24,780 nt of DNA from Paraktedonobacter sp039923935 (GTDB lineage Bacteria; Chloroflexota; Ktedonobacteria; Ktedonobacterales; Ktedonobacteraceae). The notes beneath the pieces are model-generated. The model worked only from the letters and a program-made list of their open reading frames with translations, had not been told where the DNA came from and did no database searches. This document shows positions 1 through 7,104 of the stretch, in pieces. Numbering within the stretch: position 1 is the first letter of the stretch; each line of letters begins with the position of its first letter. Made by a program: the position numbers and the translations under genes. The stretch is from positions 1 to 24,780 of the forward strand of contig JBDTBU010000263.1 of assembly GCA_039923935.1 (NCBI GenBank). Direction: 5' to 3'.

Positions 1-365
1 CGATTCTGCTTCTCAACCAAGAAAAAGATCAGGCCAGTAATCCACCCTGCCAAGTAGCTCAGACCTGCCGCCGTGTTTGGCTCCATGTTCATAGAGGATG
101 GGCCGTGGGGATGACCGGTGTTAAACACTTGACCTGGCTGGCCATACGGCTGCTGGTACTGGTAGTTACTCTGCTGCTCCTGCTGGTAGCCGGAGTTGGG
201 TTGTTGGTAGCCAGAATTGGGCTGTTGGTAGCCAGGGGCGGGCGGCGGATAGCCACCTTGCTGCTGATACCCACCTGGATACTGCGGGGGCTGTGGCGGC
301 TGCGGTGGGATACCACTTGGCTGCCCATACTGGCCGGGATATGGCTGATTAGGGTCCTGTCCCAT
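1..365 (-). CDS. DUF4870-like (Tic20-type) membrane protein, N-terminal part
   Basis: Reading the minus strand from ATG at 365-363 gives at least 121 residues with no stop before the window edge, so the 3' end is missing. A strong GGAGG ribosome binding site lies about 8 nt upstream. Residues 1-95 are low-complexity and rich in Gln, Pro, Gly and Tyr, with a repeated GYQQPNS unit. After them comes a segment reading AAGLSYLAGWITGLIFFLVE, which resembles the first transmembrane helix of DUF4870/Tic20-like proteins. Such proteins usually have three or four helices, so most of the membrane domain lies outside the window. The function of the family is poorly known. The gene lies downstream of lon on the same strand but is separated from it by a stem-loop and about 260 bp, so it is probably transcribed separately. 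Confidence 0.75.
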   Translation of the reverse strand, partial: MGQDPNQPYPGQYGQPSGIPPQPPQPPQYPGGYQQQGGYPPPAPGYQQPNSGYQQPNSGYQQEQQSNYQYQQPYGQPGQVFNTGHPHGPSSMNMEPNTAAGLSYLAGWITGLIFFLVEKQN

Positions 366-582
366 GAGATTTCCTCCAAATGAATTGCTTTTTTAATAAA
401 CCAGGAGAGCAGAAAATGAATCTACACGCCGTGGCCTGCCTCCATCATAACATACTATTTGGATGTATGTGTTCACCTATAGTATACGACTGAGAGGGCT
501 GTTTTTATACGATTACTGTCGCGAGTTTCTCGTACATTGGCAAATTTGCTCAGAGATTTTTGCGCCCATGCTTCCAGGCAAT

Positions 583-621
583 CCACACGCGTGCAAAAGT
601 ACTACTCTTGCACGTTTGTGG
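583..621 (-). terminator. Stem-loop just after lon (probable terminator)
   Basis: Arms 583-600 and 604-621 form an 18-bp inverted repeat with three imperfect positions and a 3-nt loop. The inner 11 bp contain one position that is G-U in minus-strand RNA. It begins 5 nt after the lon stop codon. No U-tract follows, so factor-independent termination is uncertain; it may instead stabilise the 3' end. The rest of 366-582 shows no gene. Confidence 0.5.
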
Positions 622-626
622 GTCAT

Positions 627-3206
627 CTATTCCCCTTTTTGATCGCGGGCCTGAGCCTGTGGATAGCCCTCGCCAGGCAGATGTTCGGACGGAGGAAGAA
701 TCAGTTCTTGCTCCGCGCCCTCCTCATCGTGCTCGCTGCTAGACGAAGCAATCCGGCGTTCTCGCTTGTGCCGCTCATCGAGAGCTACGGGGGGCAAAAG
801 TTGCTCCGCGCTTCCATCAACCATACCGGGCCGCTCTAACAAGGCAGCTTCGATGACCTGATCCATCGAATCTACAATTGTAAAGTGGATGCTCTGGCGA
901 ATTTTGGCTGGGATCTCTCCCAAGTCCTTCTTGTTTTCCAACGGGATCACAAGGCTGTGGATACCAGCATGATGAGCGGCTAGAACCTTCTCGCGCAGAC
1001 CACCAATGGCTAGCACACGTCCGCGTAGGGTGATCTCGCCGGTCATGGCGGTGCTTGGCCGCACGGGGCGTCCAGTGATGGCTGAGATCAGGGCCGTCGC
1101 GATGGTGATGCCAGCTGAGGGACCATCCTTGGGCAGTGCGTTCTCTGGCATATGAATGTGCAGGTCCATAGCATCCTGGAAATTCGGGTCGATCTGTAAC
1201 TCTTTGGCGCGTGATCGAATGTAGGAGAGCGCGGCTACGGCGGATTCGCGCATGACATCACCCAGTTGCCCTGTCACAATCAACTCGCCTTTGCCGACCA
1301 TCGTCGCCACTTCCACAGGCAGCAGGATACCGCCCGATTCTGTGACCGCCAGACCGATCACCACACCTACCTGTTGCTTTTGGTTCACAGGCATCGGGGT
1401 AAAGCGCGGTTGGCCCAGATATTGTTCCAAACTACTTGTGGTGAGCCGAATGTGCGTGCTAGGCTTCTCGATGATGCGCCGCGCCGACTTGCGAGCGATA
1501 GCTGCCATCTGACGCTCCAAGTTGCGCACTCCTGCCTCACGCGTATAGCCAATAATAATCTGGCTCATGACCGTTTGGGGAATCTTGAGCTGTTCCGGCA
1601 GCAGACCATGCTCGGCCAGCACTTTCGGCAGAATGTGACGCGTCCCGATATTGATCTTCTCTTCCAGCATATAACCAGAAAGCTCGATCACATCCATACG
1701 ATCCAACAGTGCACGCGGGATCTGATAGCGCACGTTGGCGGTGCAGATGAAAAACACTTCTGAGAGATCAAAGGGCACTTCCAAGTAGTGATCGGTAAAC
1801 GTGTTGTTCTGCTCAGGATCAAGCGCCTCCAACAGAGCAGATGAGGGATCGCCTCGCTCGGACGCGAGCTTATCAACCTCATCCAGCAGGAAGACCGGAT
1901 TGCGTACACCCACCGTTTTCATCGATTGGATCACACGTCCGGGCAACGCACCGACATACGTGCGGCGATGTCCGCGAATCTCGGCCTCATCGTGCACGCC
2001 GCCCAGCGCGATACGTGCGAATTTGCGACCCAGAGATTGCGCAATCGAACGCCCCAGAGAAGTCTTGCCAACTCCTGGAGGGCCAACTAGGCAAAGAATC
2101 TGTCCTTGGCTCTCGCCAATATGCTGACCGCCCGCGTTAGCTCGCTGCTGGCGCAGTTCGCGTACCGCCAGAAATTCGATAATGCGCTCTTTAATGGCGT
2201 TCAGACCATAGTGGTCCGCGTCGAGGATTTCGCGCGTTTTGACGAGATCGAAGGTATCTTCTGTACGCTCAGTCCAGGGCAGGGCCAGCACCCAATCGAT
2301 ATATGAGCGTATAACTGCGACTTCAGCCGACTGGGGCGTAGTACGTTCTAGTCTGTCGATCTCCTTGCGCACTTTGGTCTCGACTTCAAGTGGCAGGGTC
2401 TTGGCCTTGACGCGTTCGCGCAGTTCGTTGGCCTCGCTGATCGTCTCCATACCCAGTTCTTCTTGAATAGCTCGCAACTGCTCACGCAAGTAAAACTCTT
2501 TTTGTGTGCGATCCACTTGCGAACGCACACGGCTACGGATCGTCGCTTCCAGTTCCAGAATCTCGATTTCGTTGCCCATAATGACGCAGATTTTTTCCAG
2601 GCGGGCCAGTGAGTCCAGCGTCTCCAATAGATCTTGCTGTTGCAGAGCATCCGTTACCAGGTGGGCTGCCAACATATCTGAGAGACGTGTGGCGGTTTTG
2701 AGAGCCACAATCGAGGTGATATCTTCAGCCGAGAACCGACGATTTAACTGGGCATAGCGTTCAAAAAGGCTCGTAGCGTGGCGAACCATCGCATCAATCT
2801 GCGAGCCTTCCTCCGCTATTTCCTCTGGAATATTGATGCCTACGCGTATATACGGCTCTAGTTCAAGATACGCGTCGAGATGAACACGATGTAAGCCATT
2901 GAAGAGAACCTGCAAACTACCATCCTGCTGGCGATGCATGGTCGTAATTTCTACCAACGTCCCAACATCATAGATATCTTTCGACTCCGGGTCATCAATC
3001 TCTGGATCACGTTGAGAAGCTACCACCAACCAGTGGTTGGGCTGCAACATCGCTTCCTCCACCGCACGCATGGATTTATCGCGTGCAATAGCCAGCGTCA
3101 TCCGAGTGCGAGGAAACACTACCATGTTTTTCAACGCCACGAGTGGATAACCTACATCCGCTTCCTGCGTCTCCTGATATGTTTCTATGCGCTCTTGTTC
3201 GCTCAC
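627..3206 (-). CDS. lon: ATP-dependent protease Lon
   Basis: Lon is a cytoplasmic AAA+ serine protease that degrades misfolded and regulatory proteins. The 859-residue product has the N-terminal substrate-recognition (LAN) domain from about residue 20, a helical region to about 340, Walker A GPPGVGKT at 375-382, Walker B with LLDEVDK at 440-446, and a protease domain with the Ser-Lys dyad: KDGPSAG with Ser697, and Lys740 in REKV. The start is GTG at 3206-3204, with AGGAAG about 11 nt upstream. Residues 791-859 form a charged, acidic, Ser/Glu-rich tail beyond the point where Lon proteins usually end. It follows clpX with a 60-nt gap and the same orientation, so cotranscription with tig and clpX is likely. 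A stem-loop closes the gene. Confidence 0.97.
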   Translation of the reverse strand: MSEQERIETYQETQEADVGYPLVALKNMVVFPRTRMTLAIARDKSMRAVEEAMLQPNHWLVVASQRDPEIDDPESKDIYDVGTLVEITTMHRQQDGSLQVLFNGLHRVHLDAYLELEPYIRVGINIPEEIAEEGSQIDAMVRHATSLFERYAQLNRRFSAEDITSIVALKTATRLSDMLAAHLVTDALQQQDLLETLDSLARLEKICVIMGNEIEILELEATIRSRVRSQVDRTQKEFYLREQLRAIQEELGMETISEANELRERVKAKTLPLEVETKVRKEIDRLERTTPQSAEVAVIRSYIDWVLALPWTERTEDTFDLVKTREILDADHYGLNAIKERIIEFLAVRELRQQRANAGGQHIGESQGQILCLVGPPGVGKTSLGRSIAQSLGRKFARIALGGVHDEAEIRGHRRTYVGALPGRVIQSMKTVGVRNPVFLLDEVDKLASERGDPSSALLEALDPEQNNTFTDHYLEVPFDLSEVFFICTANVRYQIPRALLDRMDVIELSGYMLEEKINIGTRHILPKVLAEHGLLPEQLKIPQTVMSQIIIGYTREAGVRNLERQMAAIARKSARRIIEKPSTHIRLTTSSLEQYLGQPRFTPMPVNQKQQVGVVIGLAVTESGGILLPVEVATMVGKGELIVTGQLGDVMRESAVAALSYIRSRAKELQIDPNFQDAMDLHIHMPENALPKDGPSAGITIATALISAITGRPVRPSTAMTGEITLRGRVLAIGGLREKVLAAHHAGIHSLVIPLENKKDLGEIPAKIRQSIHFTIVDSMDQVIEAALLERPGMVDGSAEQLLPPVALDERHKRERRIASSSSEHDEEGAEQELILPPSEHLPGEGYPQAQARDQKGE

Positions 3207-3266
3207 GATTTTGCCTGCTTCCTCATATGGTCACAAAGGTCGCTTTAAAAAATGAATAAGCCCGCT

Positions 3267-4559
3267 TTACGCAGACTCATCTTCAGAATAATCGTTTGCC
3301 CGCTCGTTGCGTGTAATCAGCAAGGGTTTGTGGTTTTGAGAGATCACTTCCCCGCTAATGACCACTTTCTTGACATCGGAGCGGGATGGGATCTCGTACA
3401 TCACCTCAAGCAAGACATTTTCGATGATACTGCGTAGACCGCGTGCTCCGGTTTTTTGCTTCAGGGCATTTTCCGCTGCCGCGTCCAGAGCCTCGCTGGT
3501 GAAACTCAATTCAACCCGGTCCAGCTGTAACAGTTTTTGATATTGTTTGATAATCGCGTTTTTCGGCTCCGTTAGGATGCGTACCAGGGCCGCCTTATCC
3601 AGGCTTTCCAGCGAAACATTGACGGGCAAACGTCCCACAAATTCAGGGATCAGACCATATTTTAAGAGATCATCTGGAATAAGCTGAGAGAGGATCGAAG
3701 CTTTCTCGGCCTCTACGACGGTTGCCGCTGCCGTCGCTGTGGCGGAACGGAAACCCATACTCTTGTTGCTGCCCAGGCGCTTCTCGACGATCTTTTCCAG
3801 ACCCTCAAAAGCTCCACCACAGATGAAAAGGATATTGGCTGTGTTGATCTGGATAAAATCCTGGTGTGGATGCTTGCGCCCACCCTGTGGCGGCACATTG
3901 GCGATAGTTCCCTCGATAATCTTCAGGAGAGCTTGTTGAACACCTTCACCAGAAACATCGCGGGTAATGGATGGGTTCTCCGATTTACGCGCAATTTTAT
4001 CAATTTCGTCAACATAGACAATGCCACGCTCGGCTCGCGCAATATCGAAATCGGCTGTCTGGATCAGGCGCAGGAGAATATTCTCCACATCCTCACCTAC
4101 ATAGCCAGCTTCCGTCAACGCTGTCGCGTCCGCAATACAGAAGGGCACGTCCAATACCTTCGCCAGGGTTTGAGCCAACAACGTTTTACCTGAGCCAGTG
4201 GGACCGATCATCAAGATATTGCTCTTGCCCAGCTCTACCTCATCAATTTGCATGCCCACGCCAATGCGCTTGTAGTGGTTATACACCGCTACTGCCAGGG
4301 TTTTCTTGGCGCGTTCCTGCCCAATCACATAGTTACTGAGCTGCTCATAGATCTTCTTAGGCGACGGCATCTTCCCTGTCTGGAGACGTGGCTTTGCTAC
4401 AGTGGCCTGTTCCTCTTCAATGATTTCTCGGCACAGATCGATACACTCATCGCAGATGTAGACACCACCAGGACCAGCTATCAAACGTTGTACTTGGTCC
4501 TGACTCTTACCACAAAACGAGCAGCGGTAAGTCGCCCGTATATTCTTTGAATTTGCCAC
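3267..4559 (-). CDS. clpX: ATP-dependent Clp protease ATP-binding subunit ClpX
   Basis: ClpX is a AAA+ unfoldase that feeds proteins to the ClpP peptidase. The 430-residue product has the N-terminal zinc-binding domain (Cys13, Cys16, Cys36, Cys39), Walker A GPTGSGKT at 119-126, pore loop GYVG at 152-155, Walker B VYVDEID at 181-187, an RKH loop at 228-230, and sensor 2 GARGLR at 371-376. The ClpP-docking loop, normally I-G-F, reads M-G-F at 268-270, a conservative change that should still bind ClpP. Start is GTG at 4559-4557 with a weak AAGGT upstream. The gene lies between tig and lon; the clpP gene commonly found between tig and clpX is absent, so the partner peptidase must be encoded elsewhere. 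Confidence 0.97.
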   Translation of the reverse strand: MANSKNIRATYRCSFCGKSQDQVQRLIAGPGGVYICDECIDLCREIIEEEQATVAKPRLQTGKMPSPKKIYEQLSNYVIGQERAKKTLAVAVYNHYKRIGVGMQIDEVELGKSNILMIGPTGSGKTLLAQTLAKVLDVPFCIADATALTEAGYVGEDVENILLRLIQTADFDIARAERGIVYVDEIDKIARKSENPSITRDVSGEGVQQALLKIIEGTIANVPPQGGRKHPHQDFIQINTANILFICGGAFEGLEKIVEKRLGSNKSMGFRSATATAAATVVEAEKASILSQLIPDDLLKYGLIPEFVGRLPVNVSLESLDKAALVRILTEPKNAIIKQYQKLLQLDRVELSFTSEALDAAAENALKQKTGARGLRSIIENVLLEVMYEIPSRSDVKKVVISGEVISQNHKPLLITRNERANDYSEDESA

Positions 4560-4626
4560 GTCTTGTTACCTTTGTGCGCGAGCTAACCATGCCTACGCCC
4601 GCAACTATACTGAACTATTTCTATTT

Positions 4627-4668
4627 CGCCTATCCCGGTTTTGATCTCCTCGCCACCTGGGATAGGCG
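4627..4668 (-). terminator. Stem-loop in the tig-clpX intergenic region
   Basis: Arms 4627-4636 and 4659-4668 are a perfect 10-bp inverted repeat (CGCCTATCCC / GGGATAGGCG), extendable inwards by a G-U pair and a G-C pair. It lies about 30 nt after the tig stop and about 70 nt before the clpX start. It could be an attenuator or RNA-processing site that lowers clpX-lon expression relative to tig. No strong U-tract follows. Confidence 0.45.
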
Positions 4669-4700
4669 CTGCATACGTTTTTTATATGTATAAAGAAGAC

Positions 4701-6122
4701 CTACTCGACGGCCTTCTCCCCTTCCTCTACTGTAACGTCCTCGGCCACTGCAATGGTTTCAGCTTCTATGACGGCATTCTCCAGGGACTCTTCCTGCAAG
4801 GTAGTCGTCTCAAATGCTTCTTCTGCGGTTTCCTCTTTTACTTCATCGGGATCGGGATCGGTGGTCAGTTCCAGCAAACGCGAAAGAATTTTCTCGCGTT
4901 GCATGCTGCTCGCAACACTCCTGACCTGCTCCTCTGTTTGCGGCAAGGGCTGACCCATTTGCGCGTAGAGATTGAAGAGGTGCTCGACTTCTTCCAGGGA
5001 AACCTTGATCTCTTCTTTCTTGCCCACCTCTTCAAGCACCAAGTGCTGCTTCACGCGTTGTTCCGCATCCGGCTTGAGACTGTCCTCATATTCCGTCTGC
5101 GATTTCTTGATCAGCATCAAATACTGGTCCAGCGACATACGCTGCTGCTCCAGTACGTGGGACATCTGATGCATCATCTTCTGGGTCTCTTCATCGACCA
5201 ACACTGGGTGGATGGTCACTGAAGCCTGCTCGACCACGGCCTTGAGCACTTCTTCGCGCAACTCTTCGCGTACTTTGCGCTTCTTGCCGTCCAATAGTTG
5301 GTCGCTCACGGCTTTGCGCAGATCTTCCATGTTCTGGTACTCTTCGTTGCTGACCTGGATGGCAAAGGCATCGTCAAATTCTGGCTGCTCTTTACACTCG
5401 ACTTTGTGCAGTGTCACCTCGTAGTCCGCAGTTTTGCCGGCCAGTTTTTCGTTGGCATAGTCTTCAGGGATCGTCGTGCTAAACGCCTTAGTCTCGCCCT
5501 TCTGCATACCTACCAATTGCTCATCCATGCCTTTAAAGAGGCCGTGGCGCTCATCGGTTAGCTCAAAGGGGTTATCCTTCAGATCCGAAATCGTCTGCTC
5601 CTCAGAGGTCAATTTCAAATCCATTGTGACCCGATCTTTGATCTCGGCTGCACGCTCAACCTCTTCCCACTTGGCTTGGCGCTGACGCAGCGACTCCAAC
5701 TCTTTTTCTACCTCTTCCGAGGTAATGTCTGTGGCTGGCCGCTCGAAATGCAAGGATGTGTAATCACCTAGTGCAACTTCTGGCAAGATGGGAACGGTGA
5801 TGCTGAAGTGGTAGGGCTGGCCCATCTCTAGCGTTGGCGCGTCCAATTTGGGCTGAGTGAGAGGAACGATGTTGTGCTCTTTTAACGCGCCACGATACGT
5901 CTCGGTCATGAGTTCGTCGAGACCTTCTTGATAAATATACTCTTTGCCAACCTTGCGTTCCAAAATCGAACGCGGAGCCTTCCCACGACGGAAGCCCTGA
6001 ATATCTACTTTTTGTACCAACTTGTGATACGCCTTGTCGGATGCTGTTTCCAGATCCTCCCAGGAGAAATCTACGTTCAGTACTGCTTCACTGCTGGGCA
6101 GCGTTTCAACCGAGACCTTCAC
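4701..6122 (-). CDS. tig: Trigger factor (ribosome-bound chaperone / prolyl isomerase)
   Basis: Trigger factor binds the ribosome at the exit tunnel and shields nascent chains. The 473-residue product carries the ribosome-binding signature GFRRGKAP at residues 43-50, an FKBP-type prolyl isomerase region at about 160-240, and a helical C-terminal chaperone domain from about 250 to 420. The last 50 residues (421-473) are a very acidic, low-complexity tail, which makes the protein longer than the usual 430 or so. The start is GTG at 6122-6120: a strong GGAGG lies just upstream, and the overlapping ATG at 6124-6122 is out of frame and runs straight into TGA. It is the first gene of the tig-clpX-lon cluster. 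Confidence 0.95.
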   Translation of the reverse strand: MKVSVETLPSSEAVLNVDFSWEDLETASDKAYHKLVQKVDIQGFRRGKAPRSILERKVGKEYIYQEGLDELMTETYRGALKEHNIVPLTQPKLDAPTLEMGQPYHFSITVPILPEVALGDYTSLHFERPATDITSEEVEKELESLRQRQAKWEEVERAAEIKDRVTMDLKLTSEEQTISDLKDNPFELTDERHGLFKGMDEQLVGMQKGETKAFSTTIPEDYANEKLAGKTADYEVTLHKVECKEQPEFDDAFAIQVSNEEYQNMEDLRKAVSDQLLDGKKRKVREELREEVLKAVVEQASVTIHPVLVDEETQKMMHQMSHVLEQQRMSLDQYLMLIKKSQTEYEDSLKPDAEQRVKQHLVLEEVGKKEEIKVSLEEVEHLFNLYAQMGQPLPQTEEQVRSVASSMQREKILSRLLELTTDPDPDEVKEETAEEAFETTTLQEESLENAVIEAETIAVAEDVTVEEGEKAVE

Positions 6123-6211
6123 ATTTCCTCCAACAAGCGTGCTCGTTTTTTGCTCTCTCGCTCAGGGCACTCTCACAAAGCGCAGCCCTGCACAACACGC
6201 TCTTTTTTTCA

Positions 6212-6241
6212 ATTATACCGAATGGCAAGATGTGTTGGGAA
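6212..6241 (-). promoter_or_regulatory. Sigma-70-type promoter for tig-clpX-lon
   Basis: On the minus strand a perfect TATAAT (6217-6212) lies 18 bp from TTCCCA (6241-6236, four of six bases of TTGACA). The predicted transcript would start near 6205 and have a leader of about 80 nt before the tig GTG. Assigned by sequence match and position only. Confidence 0.5.
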
Positions 6242-6389
6242 TCGTAAAGAAGGAATGCCCCACGTACCAACTCATCACGAGACAGCGTGGTAGCGAGCGG
6301 AACAACACCCGTTTTCCCAACAGACCCACTTGTATGAAACGCATACAAAACTCTCGCCGTAACAGCTATCTACATTCAGGCCACCCTGA

Positions 6390-6461
6390 AGCGGGAGACG
6401 GGATTCGAACCCGCGACATCTTCCTTGGCAAGGAAGTACTCTACCACTGAGTTACTCCCGC
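6390..6461 (-). tRNA. tRNA-Gly (GCC)
   Basis: The minus strand folds as a standard class I tRNA of 72 nt including discriminator U: acceptor GCGGGAG/CTCCCGC, D arm with AGTGGTA, anticodon stem CTTCC/GGAAG around loop TTGCCAA (anticodon GCC), and a T arm with loop TTCGAAT. CCA is not encoded. It lies downstream of tRNA-Leu and upstream of the tig promoter. Confidence 0.96.
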
Positions 6462-6494
6462 GAGAGATACCAGATAGACCTAACCTATAACTAC

Positions 6495-6526
6495 ACTGTG
6501 TGAGAACAGATTTATTCCCACACAGT
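6495..6526 (-). repeat. Inverted repeat between the two tRNA genes
   Basis: ACTGTGTG (6495-6502) and CACACAGT (6519-6526) pair perfectly. After one mismatch the stem continues for three more base pairs (6504-6506 with 6515-6517). It sits in the 68-nt spacer between tRNA-Leu and tRNA-Gly. It could be a processing signal in the tRNA precursor or a weak terminator after tRNA-Leu; there is no U-tract. Confidence 0.45.
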
Positions 6527-6529
6527 CAA

Positions 6530-6611
6530 TGGGCGGTGAGAGACTCGAACTCTCACGACGTGAGTCAACAGATCCTAAGTCTGCCCTGTCTACCAATTTC
6601 AGCAACCGCCC
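6530..6611 (-). tRNA. tRNA-Leu (UAG)
   Basis: The minus strand folds as a class II tRNA of 82 nt including discriminator A: acceptor GGGCGGT/ACCGCCC, D arm with TTGGTAGA, anticodon stem GCAGA/TCTGT around loop CTTAGGA (anticodon TAG), a long variable arm with a short GAC/GTC stem, and T arm GAGAG/CTCTC around TTCGAGT. The long variable arm and A73 agree with leucine identity. CCA is not encoded. Confidence 0.95.
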
Positions 6612-6652
6612 AGTATGTTTAGCGAGGGGATACAACAAACCTCACTTCCAGG

Positions 6653-6682
6653 ATGATACATCACCTCGCTCCAAGCTGTCAA
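6653..6682 (-). promoter_or_regulatory. Sigma-70-type promoter for the tRNA-Leu/tRNA-Gly unit
   Basis: On the minus strand a perfect TTGACA (6682-6677) is separated by 18 bp from TATCAT (6658-6653, five of six bases of TATAAT). Transcription would start near 6646, about 35 nt before the tRNA-Leu 5' end. This is a strong match in the right place for a stable-RNA promoter. Confidence 0.65.
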
Positions 6683-7104
6683 GACAGTTTTCGCGTAACG
6701 ACGTTTGGGCTATGTCTGACAGGACTATGCATGTTGCTCAGCAATCACATACTCATCCCTACCAGAGAATTCAGCCGCGATAGACTTCTATACCACTACC
6801 CCTTCAACCGCAACCATATCGCAACCATATTGCCACCAGTTGATACTTCCATTCACATAGATATATTTGCATAATTTAGCTATGCTTCGTATACCATTGG
6901 ATGATGCTCGAATACGGAGAGATGCCGTTGCATAGAAGCCATGTATGTAGCACGGTATCGGTACTTTCATGTACTATATGTATGTATTTGCCCTTTATCC
7001 TGCTTTGCATGGTGCTGTGTGAAAAGCGAGCTTTATGCTGGTCTACAAAGTACGTGTCCTTCTCAATTTGTTTGTGAATCATGTTGAAAGGCTGTTTTCT
7101 GTTT
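6683..7104. other. Non-coding stretch upstream of the S53 peptidase
   Basis: I see no convincing gene here on either strand. The only ordered structure is an exact tandem duplication of the 11-mer CGCAACCATAT at 6809-6819 and 6820-6830. The region must hold the promoter of the downstream peptidase, but no -35/-10 pair stands out. The sequence is AT-richer than the neighbouring genes. Confidence 0.5.

Noticed and set aside
105..383. Leu/Val-rich open frame on the plus strand that looks like a membrane protein
   Set aside because: It is the antisense shadow of the Gln/Gly/Tyr-rich repeats of the minus-strand DUF4870-like gene, which has a strong ribosome binding site and a recognisable domain.
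6034..6450. 138-codon plus-strand frame covering the start of tig and tRNA-Gly
   Set aside because: It runs through the tRNA gene and the tig promoter and resembles no protein family.
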